NCBI GenBank assembly: GCA_011050685.1
Contig: DRFF01000104.1
Span: forward strand, 1 to 56,730
Length of the DNA stretch: 56,730 nucleotides
DNA from: Aurantimonas coralicida
Lineage (GTDB): Bacteria; Pseudomonadota; Alphaproteobacteria; Rhizobiales; Rhizobiaceae
Direction: 5' to 3'
The translations under genes were made by a program, and so were the position numbers. This document shows positions 36,555 through 45,182 of this stretch, one piece after another. Position 1 is the first letter of the stretch; every line of letters begins with the position of its first letter. Below the pieces are notes generated by a model. It saw only the letters and a program-made list of their open reading frames with translations, ran no database searches and was not told the DNA's origin.

Positions 36555-38384
36555 TCAGGCCGCGCGGACGGGGCGTGTCGCCGCCTCCAGCCAACCCCGG
36601 TCCTCGGCCCGCATCAACGGGGCGAGCGTCCCTCGCACGCGTGCGTGGTAGGCATCGACCCAGTCGACTTCCTCTCCGTTCATCAGCGTCGGCTCGATGA
36701 GCCGGCGGTCGATCGGCGCGAGCGTCAATGTCGTGAAGGAATGCATCGGAAGATCGCCGCCCTCTACGGTCGTCGCGGGCTCGACCAGGATCAAATTCTC
36801 GATCCGGATGCCGTAAGCGCCCTCGCGATAATAGCCAGGTTCGTTGGATAGGATCATGCCGGCTACGAGCACCGCCATGCCGCGCTTGGAGATGGACTGC
36901 GGGCCCTCATGCACGGCGAGATATGACCCGACGCCATGACCGGTGCCGTGGGCGTAGTCGCAGCCGGCCTTCCACAGCGCAATCCGGGCCAGCGGGTCGA
37001 GATCGACGCCGCGTGTCCCCTTGGGAAACCGCGCCGTTGCGATGGCGATCATGCCTTTCAGCACCAGCGTGAACTTCGTCCGCATCTCGGCGCTCGGCTG
37101 GCCAATCGGAATCGTGCGGGTGATGTCGGTGGTGCCGTCCTCGTACTGGGCGCCGGAGTCGAGCAGAAAGAGCTCGCCCTCCCAGAGAGGCCGGTCGCTG
37201 CCCCGGTTGACACGATAATGCACGATCGCGCCGTTTGGGCCGGAACCGGCGATCGTGTCGAAGGAAATGTCCTTCAAGGGATGCCCGTCCCGTTCACCGT
37301 ATTCGGCGCGCAACGCTTCCAGCCGCTCGGCTGCGGCGATCTCGGTGACGCTTCCCGGCGGCTGGCGATCGAGCCAGGCGAGAAAGCTCGAAACCGCCGC
37401 GCCGTCGCGTTGGTGAGCGGCCCGCGAGCCGGCAATCTCGCCGGCATTCTTGATCGCGCGGGGCAGCCGCGCCGGGTCCGGCATGTCGACGAGCGTGCCG
37501 CCGGCCGCCTCGACGATGGTCGCCAGCCGCGCGGCACCCAATTGCGGATCGAGACCGATCGCGCGGCCGGCCGCCTCCCGCTTCAACGCTGCCTCGAAAT
37601 CGTCCGGCGATGCCAGATCGCAAAGCGCCGCGAGATAGTCCCTGACCTCGGAGTCGAGCTTGTCCGGATCGACGAACAGGGTCGGGCGACCGTCAGCGCG
37701 CAGAATGGCGAAGGCCAGCATCAGCGGGGTATGCGGCACGTCGGCGCCGCGAATGTTGAAGGTCCAGGCGATCGAGGCGGGGTCGGTGAGAAGCGCGGCG
37801 TCGGCCTTCGCCTCGCCGATTCGTCCGGCCAGATCGGCAAGCTTGCCCGCCGCCGGGCGTCCGGCGAAGCGCTCCGGATGGACGACCGCCCTCGCCTTTG
37901 GCGGCGCCGGCCGATCGTTCCAGATCCGGTCGACCGGATTGGCCGGAAGCGCGACAAGTTGTCCGCCGGTCGCCTCAATCACGTCCGTCAGCGTGCGAAT
38001 CTCCGACACCGTATGCAGCCACGGATCGTAGCCGATGCGCTTGCCGGGCGCGGCGACCGTCAGAAAGTCGGTTAGCGAGGTTTCGACGGACGATAACGGC
38101 TCGAAGACCGCGGGATCGATTTCGGAGCGGACCTGCAACGTGTATCGGCCATCGACCAGAATCACGGCGCGATCGGCGAGCACGGCCGCCGCCCCCGCCG
38201 AGCCGGAAAAGCCGGTCAGCCATTCGAGCCGCGCGGCCGAGGGGGGGATATACTCGCCCTGGTGCTCGTCGGCGCGCGGGACGATGAAACCGTCGATGCC
38301 GGATTCCCCGAACCCAGCGCGGAGTTGGCGAACCCGTTCGGCACTGCGCGAGAAATCGGTGGTCTGGTCGAAATTCTGAAACAT
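36555..38384 (-). CDS. pepP: Aminopeptidase P family (Xaa-Pro) metallopeptidase
   Basis: 609-aa M24-family peptidase that removes N-terminal residues preceding proline. Two creatinase-like N-terminal domains (about 1-300) precede the pita-bread catalytic domain. Metal ligands are visible: the Asp pair in LDSGAQYEDGTTDITRT, His in HGTGHGVGSYLAVHEG, and Glu residues in LSNEPGYYREG and GIRIENLI. The ATG at 38384 (MFQNFDQTTDFS) gives the usual length of this three-domain type. It stands alone on the minus strand. Confidence 0.9.
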   Translation of the reverse strand: MFQNFDQTTDFSRSAERVRQLRAGFGESGIDGFIVPRADEHQGEYIPPSAARLEWLTGFSGSAGAAAVLADRAVILVDGRYTLQVRSEIDPAVFEPLSSVETSLTDFLTVAAPGKRIGYDPWLHTVSEIRTLTDVIEATGGQLVALPANPVDRIWNDRPAPPKARAVVHPERFAGRPAAGKLADLAGRIGEAKADAALLTDPASIAWTFNIRGADVPHTPLMLAFAILRADGRPTLFVDPDKLDSEVRDYLAALCDLASPDDFEAALKREAAGRAIGLDPQLGAARLATIVEAAGGTLVDMPDPARLPRAIKNAGEIAGSRAAHQRDGAAVSSFLAWLDRQPPGSVTEIAAAERLEALRAEYGERDGHPLKDISFDTIAGSGPNGAIVHYRVNRGSDRPLWEGELFLLDSGAQYEDGTTDITRTIPIGQPSAEMRTKFTLVLKGMIAIATARFPKGTRGVDLDPLARIALWKAGCDYAHGTGHGVGSYLAVHEGPQSISKRGMAVLVAGMILSNEPGYYREGAYGIRIENLILVEPATTVEGGDLPMHSFTTLTLAPIDRRLIEPTLMNGEEVDWVDAYHARVRGTLAPLMRAEDRGWLEAATRPVRAA

Positions 38385-38623
38385 CGGCGGCTCTGGCAGG
38401 AAACGAGTAAAGACGGGGTGAAAACGGCGCGACCCGCAGCCGACCGCGGGGACCATAAGCGGGCAGAGCGCGGCGCGAAAGGTTAACGAGACATGAATCG
38501 CCCTACCGTTGTGCAATGCAATAACGGGAGGCACCTATGCAGGAATGACTCTACCTGAATCGGACCCCAGGTCGCATATTGGTTGCAAGGGGAGGCCAGC
38601 GAACCGCATCAGGAGATATTGCG

Positions 38624-38833
38624 ATGGCCACGACGACCTACACCGAATTGTCCCACCGCGGCACCGGCCGCTCCAAAGGCTTCATGCGCAGCATGCTGGA
38701 CCGCATGATCGAAGCGCGCGAGCGCGAGGCCCGGCGCTACATCGAAGACCGCATGGCGTTTCTCGGACGCGATGGCTTCGAGCTGGGCGGGCGAGAGTCG
38801 CTGTTCGAGGGACGCACGCCCGAGCGTCGCTGA
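38624..38833 (+). CDS. Small conserved protein of unknown function
   Basis: 69-aa basic protein, MATTTYTELSHRGTGRSKGF, followed by a helix rich in Arg and Glu (MIEAREREARRYIEDRMAFL). AGGAGA lies seven bases before the ATG. I recall very similar short proteins in many Rhizobiales but no assigned function. The composition suggests RNA or protein binding. A strong hairpin terminator follows at 38877-38913. Confidence 0.7.
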   Translation: MATTTYTELSHRGTGRSKGFMRSMLDRMIEAREREARRYIEDRMAFLGRDGFELGGRESLFEGRTPERR

Positions 38834-38876
38834 TCCCGCGGACGCTTCGCGCGCCATCGGCACGTCACACAGCATC

Positions 38877-38913
38877 AAAACGCCGGCCGCGGGAAACTGC
38901 GCGCCGGCGTTTT
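38877..38913. terminator. Bidirectional rho-independent terminator
   Basis: AAAACGCCGGC (38877-38887) and GCCGGCGTTTT (38903-38913) are perfect 11-bp arms around a 15-base loop, with A-runs and T-runs at the two ends. It lies between the convergent small-protein gene and prmA and can serve both. Confidence 0.85.
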
Positions 38914-38938
38914 CGCGCCTTGACGCCGCTTGCGCTCC

Positions 38939-39811
38939 TCATCGGGCCAGATGCAGCGTCACCCAGTCGCCGATCACCAGCGTGCGCCGATGGAAAAGCC
39001 CTTGCACGCGAAAGGCCGCCAGAACCGCGTCCCGCTGGCTGACCAGAATGCCCGACAGCACGATGTCGCCGCGCCGCGAAAGATGCCGCGCGAATTGCGG
39101 CGCCAGTCGCATCAGCGGCCCGGCGAGAATGTTCGCGACGATCAGATCGAACGGCGCGCGCGCGCGGATCCCCGGCGCGGCGAAGCCGACCGCAGTGACG
39201 CTGGTGACGAAGGGGTCAACGCCATTGGCCACGACATTGGCCTTGGCAACACGCACGGCCACGGGATCGATGTCGGTCGCGAGCACCGGGACGCGGGCGA
39301 GCTTGGCCAGGCCGATCGCCAGCACCGCGCTTCCCGTGCCAAGGTCGAGCGCGTTGCGCGGACGGCGCCGCGCGGCGATCTGTCCGATCATCGTCAAACA
39401 TCCGGCCGTCGTGCCGTGATGGCCGGTACCGAAGGCTTGCCCGGCCTCGATCTCGATCGAGAGGTCGTTGGCCGCGATCTTGTCGCGATCATGAGCCCCA
39501 TGGACGAGGAAACGGCCGGCACGCACCGGCTTCAACGCCTTGAGAACGTCGGCCATCCAATCCTTGTCGGGAAGCTCTTCGCGCTCGATTCGACCAGCCA
39601 GAGCCGGGCCGACAGCCTCGGCGAAGGTGCCTTCCCAAGCGTGGGCGTCGGCGGCGTCAAAATAGGCGGAGACCTCGAACAGCCCCCTCGCCTCGTCGAT
39701 TTCGCTGATCGCCACCGGCGAGCCATGTTCTTCGAAGGCTCGGTCCAAAGCCTCATAGACGGCCTCGGCCTCGGCCTTGCCAGCCCGGAGGAAGTAGCGC
39801 GACTGGCTCAT
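38939..39811 (-). CDS. prmA: Ribosomal protein L11 methyltransferase
   Basis: 290-aa SAM-dependent enzyme that trimethylates ribosomal protein L11. The N-terminal substrate-binding domain is followed by GQAFGTGHHGTTAGCL, the SAM loop ALDLGTGSAVLAIGLAKL, and FDLIVANILAGPL (the NIL-type motif of PrmA). The start codon shares one base with the stop of the upstream antiporter gene (TGATG), so they are likely co-translated. Confidence 0.9.
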   Translation of the reverse strand: MSQSRYFLRAGKAEAEAVYEALDRAFEEHGSPVAISEIDEARGLFEVSAYFDAADAHAWEGTFAEAVGPALAGRIEREELPDKDWMADVLKALKPVRAGRFLVHGAHDRDKIAANDLSIEIEAGQAFGTGHHGTTAGCLTMIGQIAARRRPRNALDLGTGSAVLAIGLAKLARVPVLATDIDPVAVRVAKANVVANGVDPFVTSVTAVGFAAPGIRARAPFDLIVANILAGPLMRLAPQFARHLSRRGDIVLSGILVSQRDAVLAAFRVQGLFHRRTLVIGDWVTLHLAR

Positions 39812-41706
39812 CAGTCGGCGGCCGCGCCGTTGGCGGACGCCGCTTCGGTGGTCTTGCGAGCCTTTTCGGCACGGGCCTCGCGTTCGGTCGTCGTCGCTTT
39901 CACGATCTTATCCTGCTCGCGCTCCGGCCGGGGCGGGCCGAAGGAAATGATGGTGTCGCCTTCGTCGGGCTCGCCCGATCCTTCGGATGCAGCGAAGACG
40001 AGACTTTCCGATGGCTTGATCCACAACAGGACGTGGGTTTCCTCCGGCCGGGTCTCGGCGAAGCGCTCGTAACCAAATTCGTCGGTCAGCCGCGTCGCCT
40101 GGAAGGTCCAACCGTCGACGATGAGGTCGCGTAGCTCGGCATAGCTCTTGCCGGGCTTGAACAAGGGCAGGCCGCCGATGGTGAAGTTCATCGACTGGCG
40201 ATCGGAAACGCCTAGATCGCCGATCTGGAATACATCGGAACGACCGATCTCCGGCGCGAAATCCGTGCAGATCAAGGCGTTGTAGGCGTCGTTGTCGGTT
40301 GCCGCCACCATGTGGTCGAAGCGCGAGAGGTTAAGTGAGTGGTGGGCCTGCTCCGACAGAATCTCGCCATACCAGACCTCGACTTCGGCCAGCCGCGCCT
40401 CGGAGGCGCGCGACCAATTGCCGTCGGCGATGAGAACCGGAACCTCCTGAGCCTTCAGGCGGCGGGCGAAGGCGATGGTAAAGCGGGACGCGCCGACGAA
40501 GAGGACGCCCGGCCGATCCGCCGATCGCAGATCGAGAAGGCGTGCCAGCGGCCCCAGCGAAAAGCCGTGCAGGACGATCGTGGCGGCGACCAGGGCGAAC
40601 GTATAGGCGATCATCCGGTCGCCATCGGCCACCCCGATCCGCGTAAGCGTCGCGCCGAACAGGCCGGCGACGGCAACCGCGACGATACCGCGCGGTGCGA
40701 TCCAGCCGACAAGCAGCCGCTCCTTCCAGCTGAGCCCGGCGCCGATCGTCGCCACGAAGACGGCCAGCGGCCGCACCAGGAACAGCACGACGGCCAGAAA
40801 GCCGACGACCCGCCATTCGAGGCTGCGGATTACGTCCATCTGCAAAGAGGCGGTCAGTACGATGAACAGACCCGAGACGAGCAGCGTGGTGATCGTTTCC
40901 TTGAACCGCCGGAGTTCGGTGATGCTGGCGATCCGGGCATTGGCCATGGTGATGCCCATCACCGTCACGGTCAGCAGCCCGGCCTCCTCAAGCACTAGAT
41001 TGGTGATCGAATTCATCGCGACGACTGCCGCGAAGAGGATCGGTGCCTTCAGATATTCGGGAGCATGGCCACGGGTGAACAGCCAACTGAGCGCGCGCCC
41101 AGCCGCGATGCCGCCGGGCACCGCGATGACGATCGCCAGGATCACGTTGAGGATCAGGTTCTCGGCCTCGTGGGAGCCGTTCAGGACGAGGAAGGTTTCG
41201 AAGGAGATGACCGCGAACAACGCGCCGAGCGGGTCGTTGACGATCGCCTCCCATCTGAGGATCGACGCCGGCCGGTTCTTCAACTTGGCATGCCGCAACA
41301 GCGGCATGATCACCGTCGGCCCGGTGACCACCAGGACCGCGCCGAGGATGATCGCGGTCGGCCAGGACAAATTGCCGACATAGTGGGCGCCGAGCGCGGT
41401 CATGATCCAGACCAGCGGTCCGGACACGATGACGATGCGCCTGACCGCCTTCGACGTTTCCCGGATTTCCCGGAAATTCAGCGTCAGCCCGCCCTCGAAC
41501 AGCACGATCGCGACCGCGGTCGACACCAGCGGCGTATAGAGTTCGCCGAAATCCGCGCGCGGATTCATGAATCCGGTGAACGGACCGAAAAAGAGACCAA
41601 CGGCGAGCAGAAGCACGATCGCCGGGATCTGCAGGCGCCAAGCCAGCCATTGCGAGGCGATGCCCGCGGCGCCGATGAGGGCGATCTGGGCAGCGAGATC
41701 ATCCAT
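39811..41706 (-). CDS. CPA1-type cation/proton antiporter with C-terminal TrkA-N-like domain
   Basis: 631-aa membrane protein. Residues about 1-400 form some twelve transmembrane helices of the sodium/proton exchanger fold; LVVTGPTVIMPLLRH and WEAIVNDPLGALFAVISFET hold the conserved ion-site acids, and WIAPRGIVAVAVAGLFG is the family signature. Residues about 405-510 look like an NAD-binding RCK domain (GVLFVGASRFTIAFARRL), which suggests gating by nucleotide or redox state. The last 45 residues are a charged low-complexity tail. The ion (Na or K) is not certain. It overlaps prmA by one base. Confidence 0.87.
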   Translation of the reverse strand: MDDLAAQIALIGAAGIASQWLAWRLQIPAIVLLLAVGLFFGPFTGFMNPRADFGELYTPLVSTAVAIVLFEGGLTLNFREIRETSKAVRRIVIVSGPLVWIMTALGAHYVGNLSWPTAIILGAVLVVTGPTVIMPLLRHAKLKNRPASILRWEAIVNDPLGALFAVISFETFLVLNGSHEAENLILNVILAIVIAVPGGIAAGRALSWLFTRGHAPEYLKAPILFAAVVAMNSITNLVLEEAGLLTVTVMGITMANARIASITELRRFKETITTLLVSGLFIVLTASLQMDVIRSLEWRVVGFLAVVLFLVRPLAVFVATIGAGLSWKERLLVGWIAPRGIVAVAVAGLFGATLTRIGVADGDRMIAYTFALVAATIVLHGFSLGPLARLLDLRSADRPGVLFVGASRFTIAFARRLKAQEVPVLIADGNWSRASEARLAEVEVWYGEILSEQAHHSLNLSRFDHMVAATDNDAYNALICTDFAPEIGRSDVFQIGDLGVSDRQSMNFTIGGLPLFKPGKSYAELRDLIVDGWTFQATRLTDEFGYERFAETRPEETHVLLWIKPSESLVFAASEGSGEPDEGDTIISFGPPRPEREQDKIVKATTTEREARAEKARKTTEAASANGAAAD

Positions 41707-41838
41707 ATGCGATTATCCTTGCGAACGACGACGCCCAACTAGGCCAGGACGACGCGAAGGAAATGGGCGACGCGATAGGCGATGCGGAGATAGAGGTCTT
41801 CGCCCTCACCGTGCCGAATGCTTGCTTCCGCCCCTGTG

Positions 41839-42432
41839 TCAAAGCCCGACGAGCCGATCCAGCTTGGCGCGCGCGGTGTCGGATTTTTCACCGTAGGCCA
41901 GCGTGCCGGCCAGCGCGCCGTCGGCGTCCAACAGGAAGGTCGTCGCCGTATGGTCCATGGAATAGTCCGGGCCGTCGCCGACCTTCGCCGCATAGACGCC
42001 CCAGCCTTTCAGCATGGCGGCGATCTTGTCCGGCGCACCGGTAATCGCGGTGATGTCCGGCCCGACGGCGGCGACATAGTCCTTGAGGATTTCCGGCGTA
42101 TCGCGCTCGGGATCGACGGTCACGAAGACGACGCGCAGGGATTTTCCCTCCTCCTTCAGTCGCTTCTGATGACCGGCAAGCTCGTAGAGCGTCGTCGGGC
42201 AAACTTCAGGGCAATGGGTAAAGCCGAAGAACACGGCCGAGGGCTGGCCGGTCAGAACGGCTTCGGTGATCGGCGCGCCGTTCTGATCCACGAGCGCAAA
42301 GGGGGTCCCGTATGGCTCGCCGGCTACCGTGGGACCGCCCTGCCCGTAAAGGAAAACCAACGCCACGACCGCGCCCACCAGCAGGGCCACCGTTGCCCAC
42401 AGAGCCGCGCGTAGGATTGAAACTGAGTTCAT
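41839..42432 (-). CDS. SCO1/SenC copper chaperone
   Basis: 197-aa membrane-anchored thioredoxin-fold protein facing the periplasm. There is one N-terminal TM (about 7-27), copper site CPEVCPT (in GFTHCPEVCPTTL), and the distal His in YSMDHTATTFLLD. The start MNSVSILRAALW has GAGGAACG upstream. SCO proteins load copper into cytochrome oxidase. Here no oxidase genes are near, but a methanethiol oxidase (a copper enzyme in Hyphomicrobium) lies two genes upstream on the same strand, which suggests copper delivery to that enzyme. Confidence 0.9.
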   Translation of the reverse strand: MNSVSILRAALWATVALLVGAVVALVFLYGQGGPTVAGEPYGTPFALVDQNGAPITEAVLTGQPSAVFFGFTHCPEVCPTTLYELAGHQKRLKEEGKSLRVVFVTVDPERDTPEILKDYVAAVGPDITAITGAPDKIAAMLKGWGVYAAKVGDGPDYSMDHTATTFLLDADGALAGTLAYGEKSDTARAKLDRLVGL

Positions 42433-42536
42433 ATCGTTCCTCGTGCGGGCATCGCGAAGACCCCGCCTACCTCTCCGGGGCGTCAGATTTGATTTCCGGA
42501 CGCAGATAGCACGCCCCGACCGCACGAGGCGAGAGT

Positions 42537-42890
42537 TTATGACCCTTGCTTCGAGGAGCCAGACTCCGGGGTTTGCGGAACGCTGAACGGATTGCGGTAG
42601 AGGTCGTCATGGCTTTCGACTCCGACCGCGATGACGCAATCGGAACGGGGCCGGGCGACACACAGGAGGATATAGCCAGCCGCGCTCTGCCGGCGGTTCA
42701 GCGCTGTGCCCTTCGGCTGGCGCACCTTGCCCGAAACCAATCGCCCGGCGCAGGTGATGCAGCCGCCATAACGGCAGGCAACCGGCAGTACGAAACCGGC
42801 CGCCTCGGCGGCGTCGAGGATCGGCTGGTCCTCACCAACATCCAGGACGCGGCCGTTTCGATTCGCAAACGTGACCCGATGGGATTTCAC
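42537..42890 (-). CDS. 2Fe-2S plant-type ferredoxin
   Basis: 117-aa electron carrier starting at GTG. The cluster cysteines are in ACRYGGCITCAGRL (C-x4-C-x2-C) and YILLC, the plant-type pattern. The last 15 residues (PQTPESGSSKQGS) are polar. It lies between the methanethiol oxidase (37 bases upstream) and SCO1 genes and may take electrons from sulfide or methanethiol oxidation, but this is context only. Confidence 0.87.
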   Translation of the reverse strand: MKSHRVTFANRNGRVLDVGEDQPILDAAEAAGFVLPVACRYGGCITCAGRLVSGKVRQPKGTALNRRQSAAGYILLCVARPRSDCVIAVGVESHDDLYRNPFSVPQTPESGSSKQGS

Positions 42891-42927
42891 TGCCCGTACC
42901 GGCCGCCGGCGAGGCCGCCCACCCGCG

Positions 42928-44283
42928 TCACATCCAGATGTCGCTGGTCACGTCGCCGCCCGGATAGCGCATCTCGTGGCAGCGCGCAGGACCGTTCGGC
43001 TCCTTGCCGAAATCGACCAGGAAGTCGGGATTGATGCTCATGCCGCCTTTCTCGGTGTCGCAGTCGACCATGAACATCTGCGCGCCCTTGTCCTTCATGT
43101 CCGGATAGAACTGATTGTCCCAGGTCGAGAACAGCGACGTCGTCACGTAGAGCCGCTTGCCGTCCAACGATAGCTGGATCATCTGCGGCGCGCCCTGCAC
43201 CGTGACGCCATTGACCTCCGGCGCCTTGCCGAGCATGCCGCCGAGCCAGACCTGACCGGTCAGCTTCGGGTTTGAGCGGTCAGTGATGTCGTATTGCCTG
43301 AGATCGCCATGCAGCCAGTTGGCGAAATAGATGTAGCGGTCGTCCATCGAGATCAGGATGTCGGTGATTAGGGACGGCATCGGCACCGGGAAGCCCGCTA
43401 CATCGATCGTGGGGATATCGATCACCTTCTCCAACTGGGGTTCGCCGACATTGTCCTTCCACCAGTGGAAGACGTTGGACGACAACGTCGCGGCGAAATA
43501 GCCGTGATGCGATTCCGGGTCATGCAGGCCGCGCACCTCCAGCGGGATCATGCCCTCGGCGCCGAGATCGACCGATTTGGCGATACTCTTGCTCTTGAAG
43601 TCCCAGAAATGCACCGACTGCCCATATTTGCCGGCGGCCACATCCTCGAGATCGAAGCCCGGCATGAAGGTATTCGGCGCGGCCCATTCCGAGCTCACCA
43701 TCATGTTGTGGCGCGGCTGGTACCAGAAGTCGTAATTGTACTTCATGCCGTTGAGTTCGTTCTCCCAGCGGCCGACGATGTCGAAATTCTCGTCGAGATG
43801 CAGAAAGCCGCCGGGCGTGTTGCCATCGGCGTCACCCAGCATCGAGATAATGATGTCCGAGCCGAGGCAATGCACGGTATGCGGCGCCGACAGGTTGGTC
43901 TTCGCCTTGATCTCGTCGCCGGACACCGTCTTGTGGTGCTTCGGATTGCGCGGGTCGGCCGTGTCGATCACGTTGATGTTCGAGGTCCGCACGCCCGGCA
44001 TCAGCAGATAGCGGCGGGATTTCGAGGAATCGTCGTGACAGGACGAGCAGGCGTTCCAGCCCGAATGGTGCAGCTCGTCGCCGATCTGCGGCATTTCGGT
44101 GCGCGCCACGACGCTGGAATAGGTGGGGCTATCCGGGTCGACATCGACCGTCGCCAGATAATCCGGCTTTTCCACCCCCGTGCCAACGTACAGAGCGACC
44201 GTGTAAAGCAGCTTCTCCCGCTGAGCCTGCATCGCCTCCTTGGGCGAGGCATAGCCCGGCCCGCAACAACCATTCTCCGCCAT
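42928..44283 (-). CDS. mtoX: Methanethiol oxidase, selenium-binding protein (SBP56) family
   Basis: 451-aa SBP56-family enzyme. Characterised members oxidise methanethiol to formaldehyde, hydrogen sulfide and hydrogen peroxide. Conserved metal-site histidines and cysteines are present: GDELHHSGWNACSSC (H72, H73, C79, C82), SAPHTVHCLG, and RCHEMRYPGGDVTSDIW at the C-terminus. GGGAGG precedes the ATG. Unlike the periplasmic Hyphomicrobium enzyme, the N-terminus (MAENGCCGPGYASPKEAM) has no signal peptide and resembles cytosolic human SELENBP1. The same-strand ferredoxin and SCO1 genes support a copper-dependent oxidase. No MauG gene is visible. Confidence 0.88.
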   Translation of the reverse strand: MAENGCCGPGYASPKEAMQAQREKLLYTVALYVGTGVEKPDYLATVDVDPDSPTYSSVVARTEMPQIGDELHHSGWNACSSCHDDSSKSRRYLLMPGVRTSNINVIDTADPRNPKHHKTVSGDEIKAKTNLSAPHTVHCLGSDIIISMLGDADGNTPGGFLHLDENFDIVGRWENELNGMKYNYDFWYQPRHNMMVSSEWAAPNTFMPGFDLEDVAAGKYGQSVHFWDFKSKSIAKSVDLGAEGMIPLEVRGLHDPESHHGYFAATLSSNVFHWWKDNVGEPQLEKVIDIPTIDVAGFPVPMPSLITDILISMDDRYIYFANWLHGDLRQYDITDRSNPKLTGQVWLGGMLGKAPEVNGVTVQGAPQMIQLSLDGKRLYVTTSLFSTWDNQFYPDMKDKGAQMFMVDCDTEKGGMSINPDFLVDFGKEPNGPARCHEMRYPGGDVTSDIWM

Positions 44284-44492
44284 CGGATCCTCCCGGTTCC
44301 ACGGTGCCGCGATTTACCTTACGTCATAGAGAAAGACCCCGCCAGTCGGCAGCATAGCCAACTGGCCGCGACGATGCGCCTTCTGTCGTCTCCCCGCCGC
44401 TTCCGCACGGCCGGCCTGTACCGACGCCGCGCCGCGGTTTAGAGCCACGGGGACCGCTGCGGCCAGTAAAGCAGTCTGAGGGGAGTCACGTG

Positions 44493-45182
44493 ATGGAAGA
44501 AGGCCTGCGCACGAACGACGACGATCCGCGCCTGCGCCCGTCCGAACCACGCATCCACCCGTCGGCGGAGCTGAAGGAAACCCGTCTCGGGCGCTTCGTC
44601 GAGATCGGCCAGCGGGTGCTGCTGCGCGACGTCGCAATCGGCGACTTTTCCTATTTCGAACGCGGCTGCGAGGCCATTTACACCGACATCGGCAAATTCA
44701 GCTCGATCGCGGCGAATGTCAGGATCAACGCGCTGGACCACCCGATGGAGCGACCGACGACCCACAAGCTCAGCTACCGACCGAACGAGTATTTCCGCTT
44801 TCTGCCGATCGATGCCGGTTGGCGCGAACACCGCAGGGCGAAGCGCGTCGCGATCGGCCACGATGTCTGGGTCGGTCATGGCGCGGTGATCATGCCCGGC
44901 GTCCAGATCGGCGACGGCGCGGTGATCGGCGCCAACGCGGTGGTGGCCAAGGACGTCGCGTCCTACACCATCGTTGCGGGCGTACCGGCACGGCCCCTGC
45001 GCGAACGGTTTCCCGCCGAGATCGCGGAGCGGCTCCGGCGTCTGGCCTGGTGGGACTGGTCGCCGGAGGTGCTGTTTGCGGCGATCCCCGACATGCAGGC
45101 GCTGCCGATCGAAGCTTTCCTCGACAAATGGGAAACGGCCGATATCGCCGCTCAGTCCGCCTCGTCGGCCAAGAGGAAATAG
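44493..45182 (+). CDS. Left-handed beta-helix (hexapeptide) acyltransferase, phosphonate-associated type
   Basis: 229-aa trimeric hexapeptide-repeat transferase. Repeats are visible in VAIGHDVWVGHGAVIMPGVQ and IGDGAVIGANAVVAKDVASY. The early segment (IHPSAELKETRLGRFVEIG, GKFSSIAANVRINALDHPM) and the C-terminal WWDWSPEVL resemble the DapH/GlmU-related family usually encoded inside phn phosphonate operons. No phn gene is in the window. An ATG at 44493 follows GAGGGGAG; a GTG one codon earlier is possible. Its last 31 bases overlap the end of the convergent MFS gene. Confidence 0.82.
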   Translation: MEEGLRTNDDDPRLRPSEPRIHPSAELKETRLGRFVEIGQRVLLRDVAIGDFSYFERGCEAIYTDIGKFSSIAANVRINALDHPMERPTTHKLSYRPNEYFRFLPIDAGWREHRRAKRVAIGHDVWVGHGAVIMPGVQIGDGAVIGANAVVAKDVASYTIVAGVPARPLRERFPAEIAERLRRLAWWDWSPEVLFAAIPDMQALPIEAFLDKWETADIAAQSASSAKRK

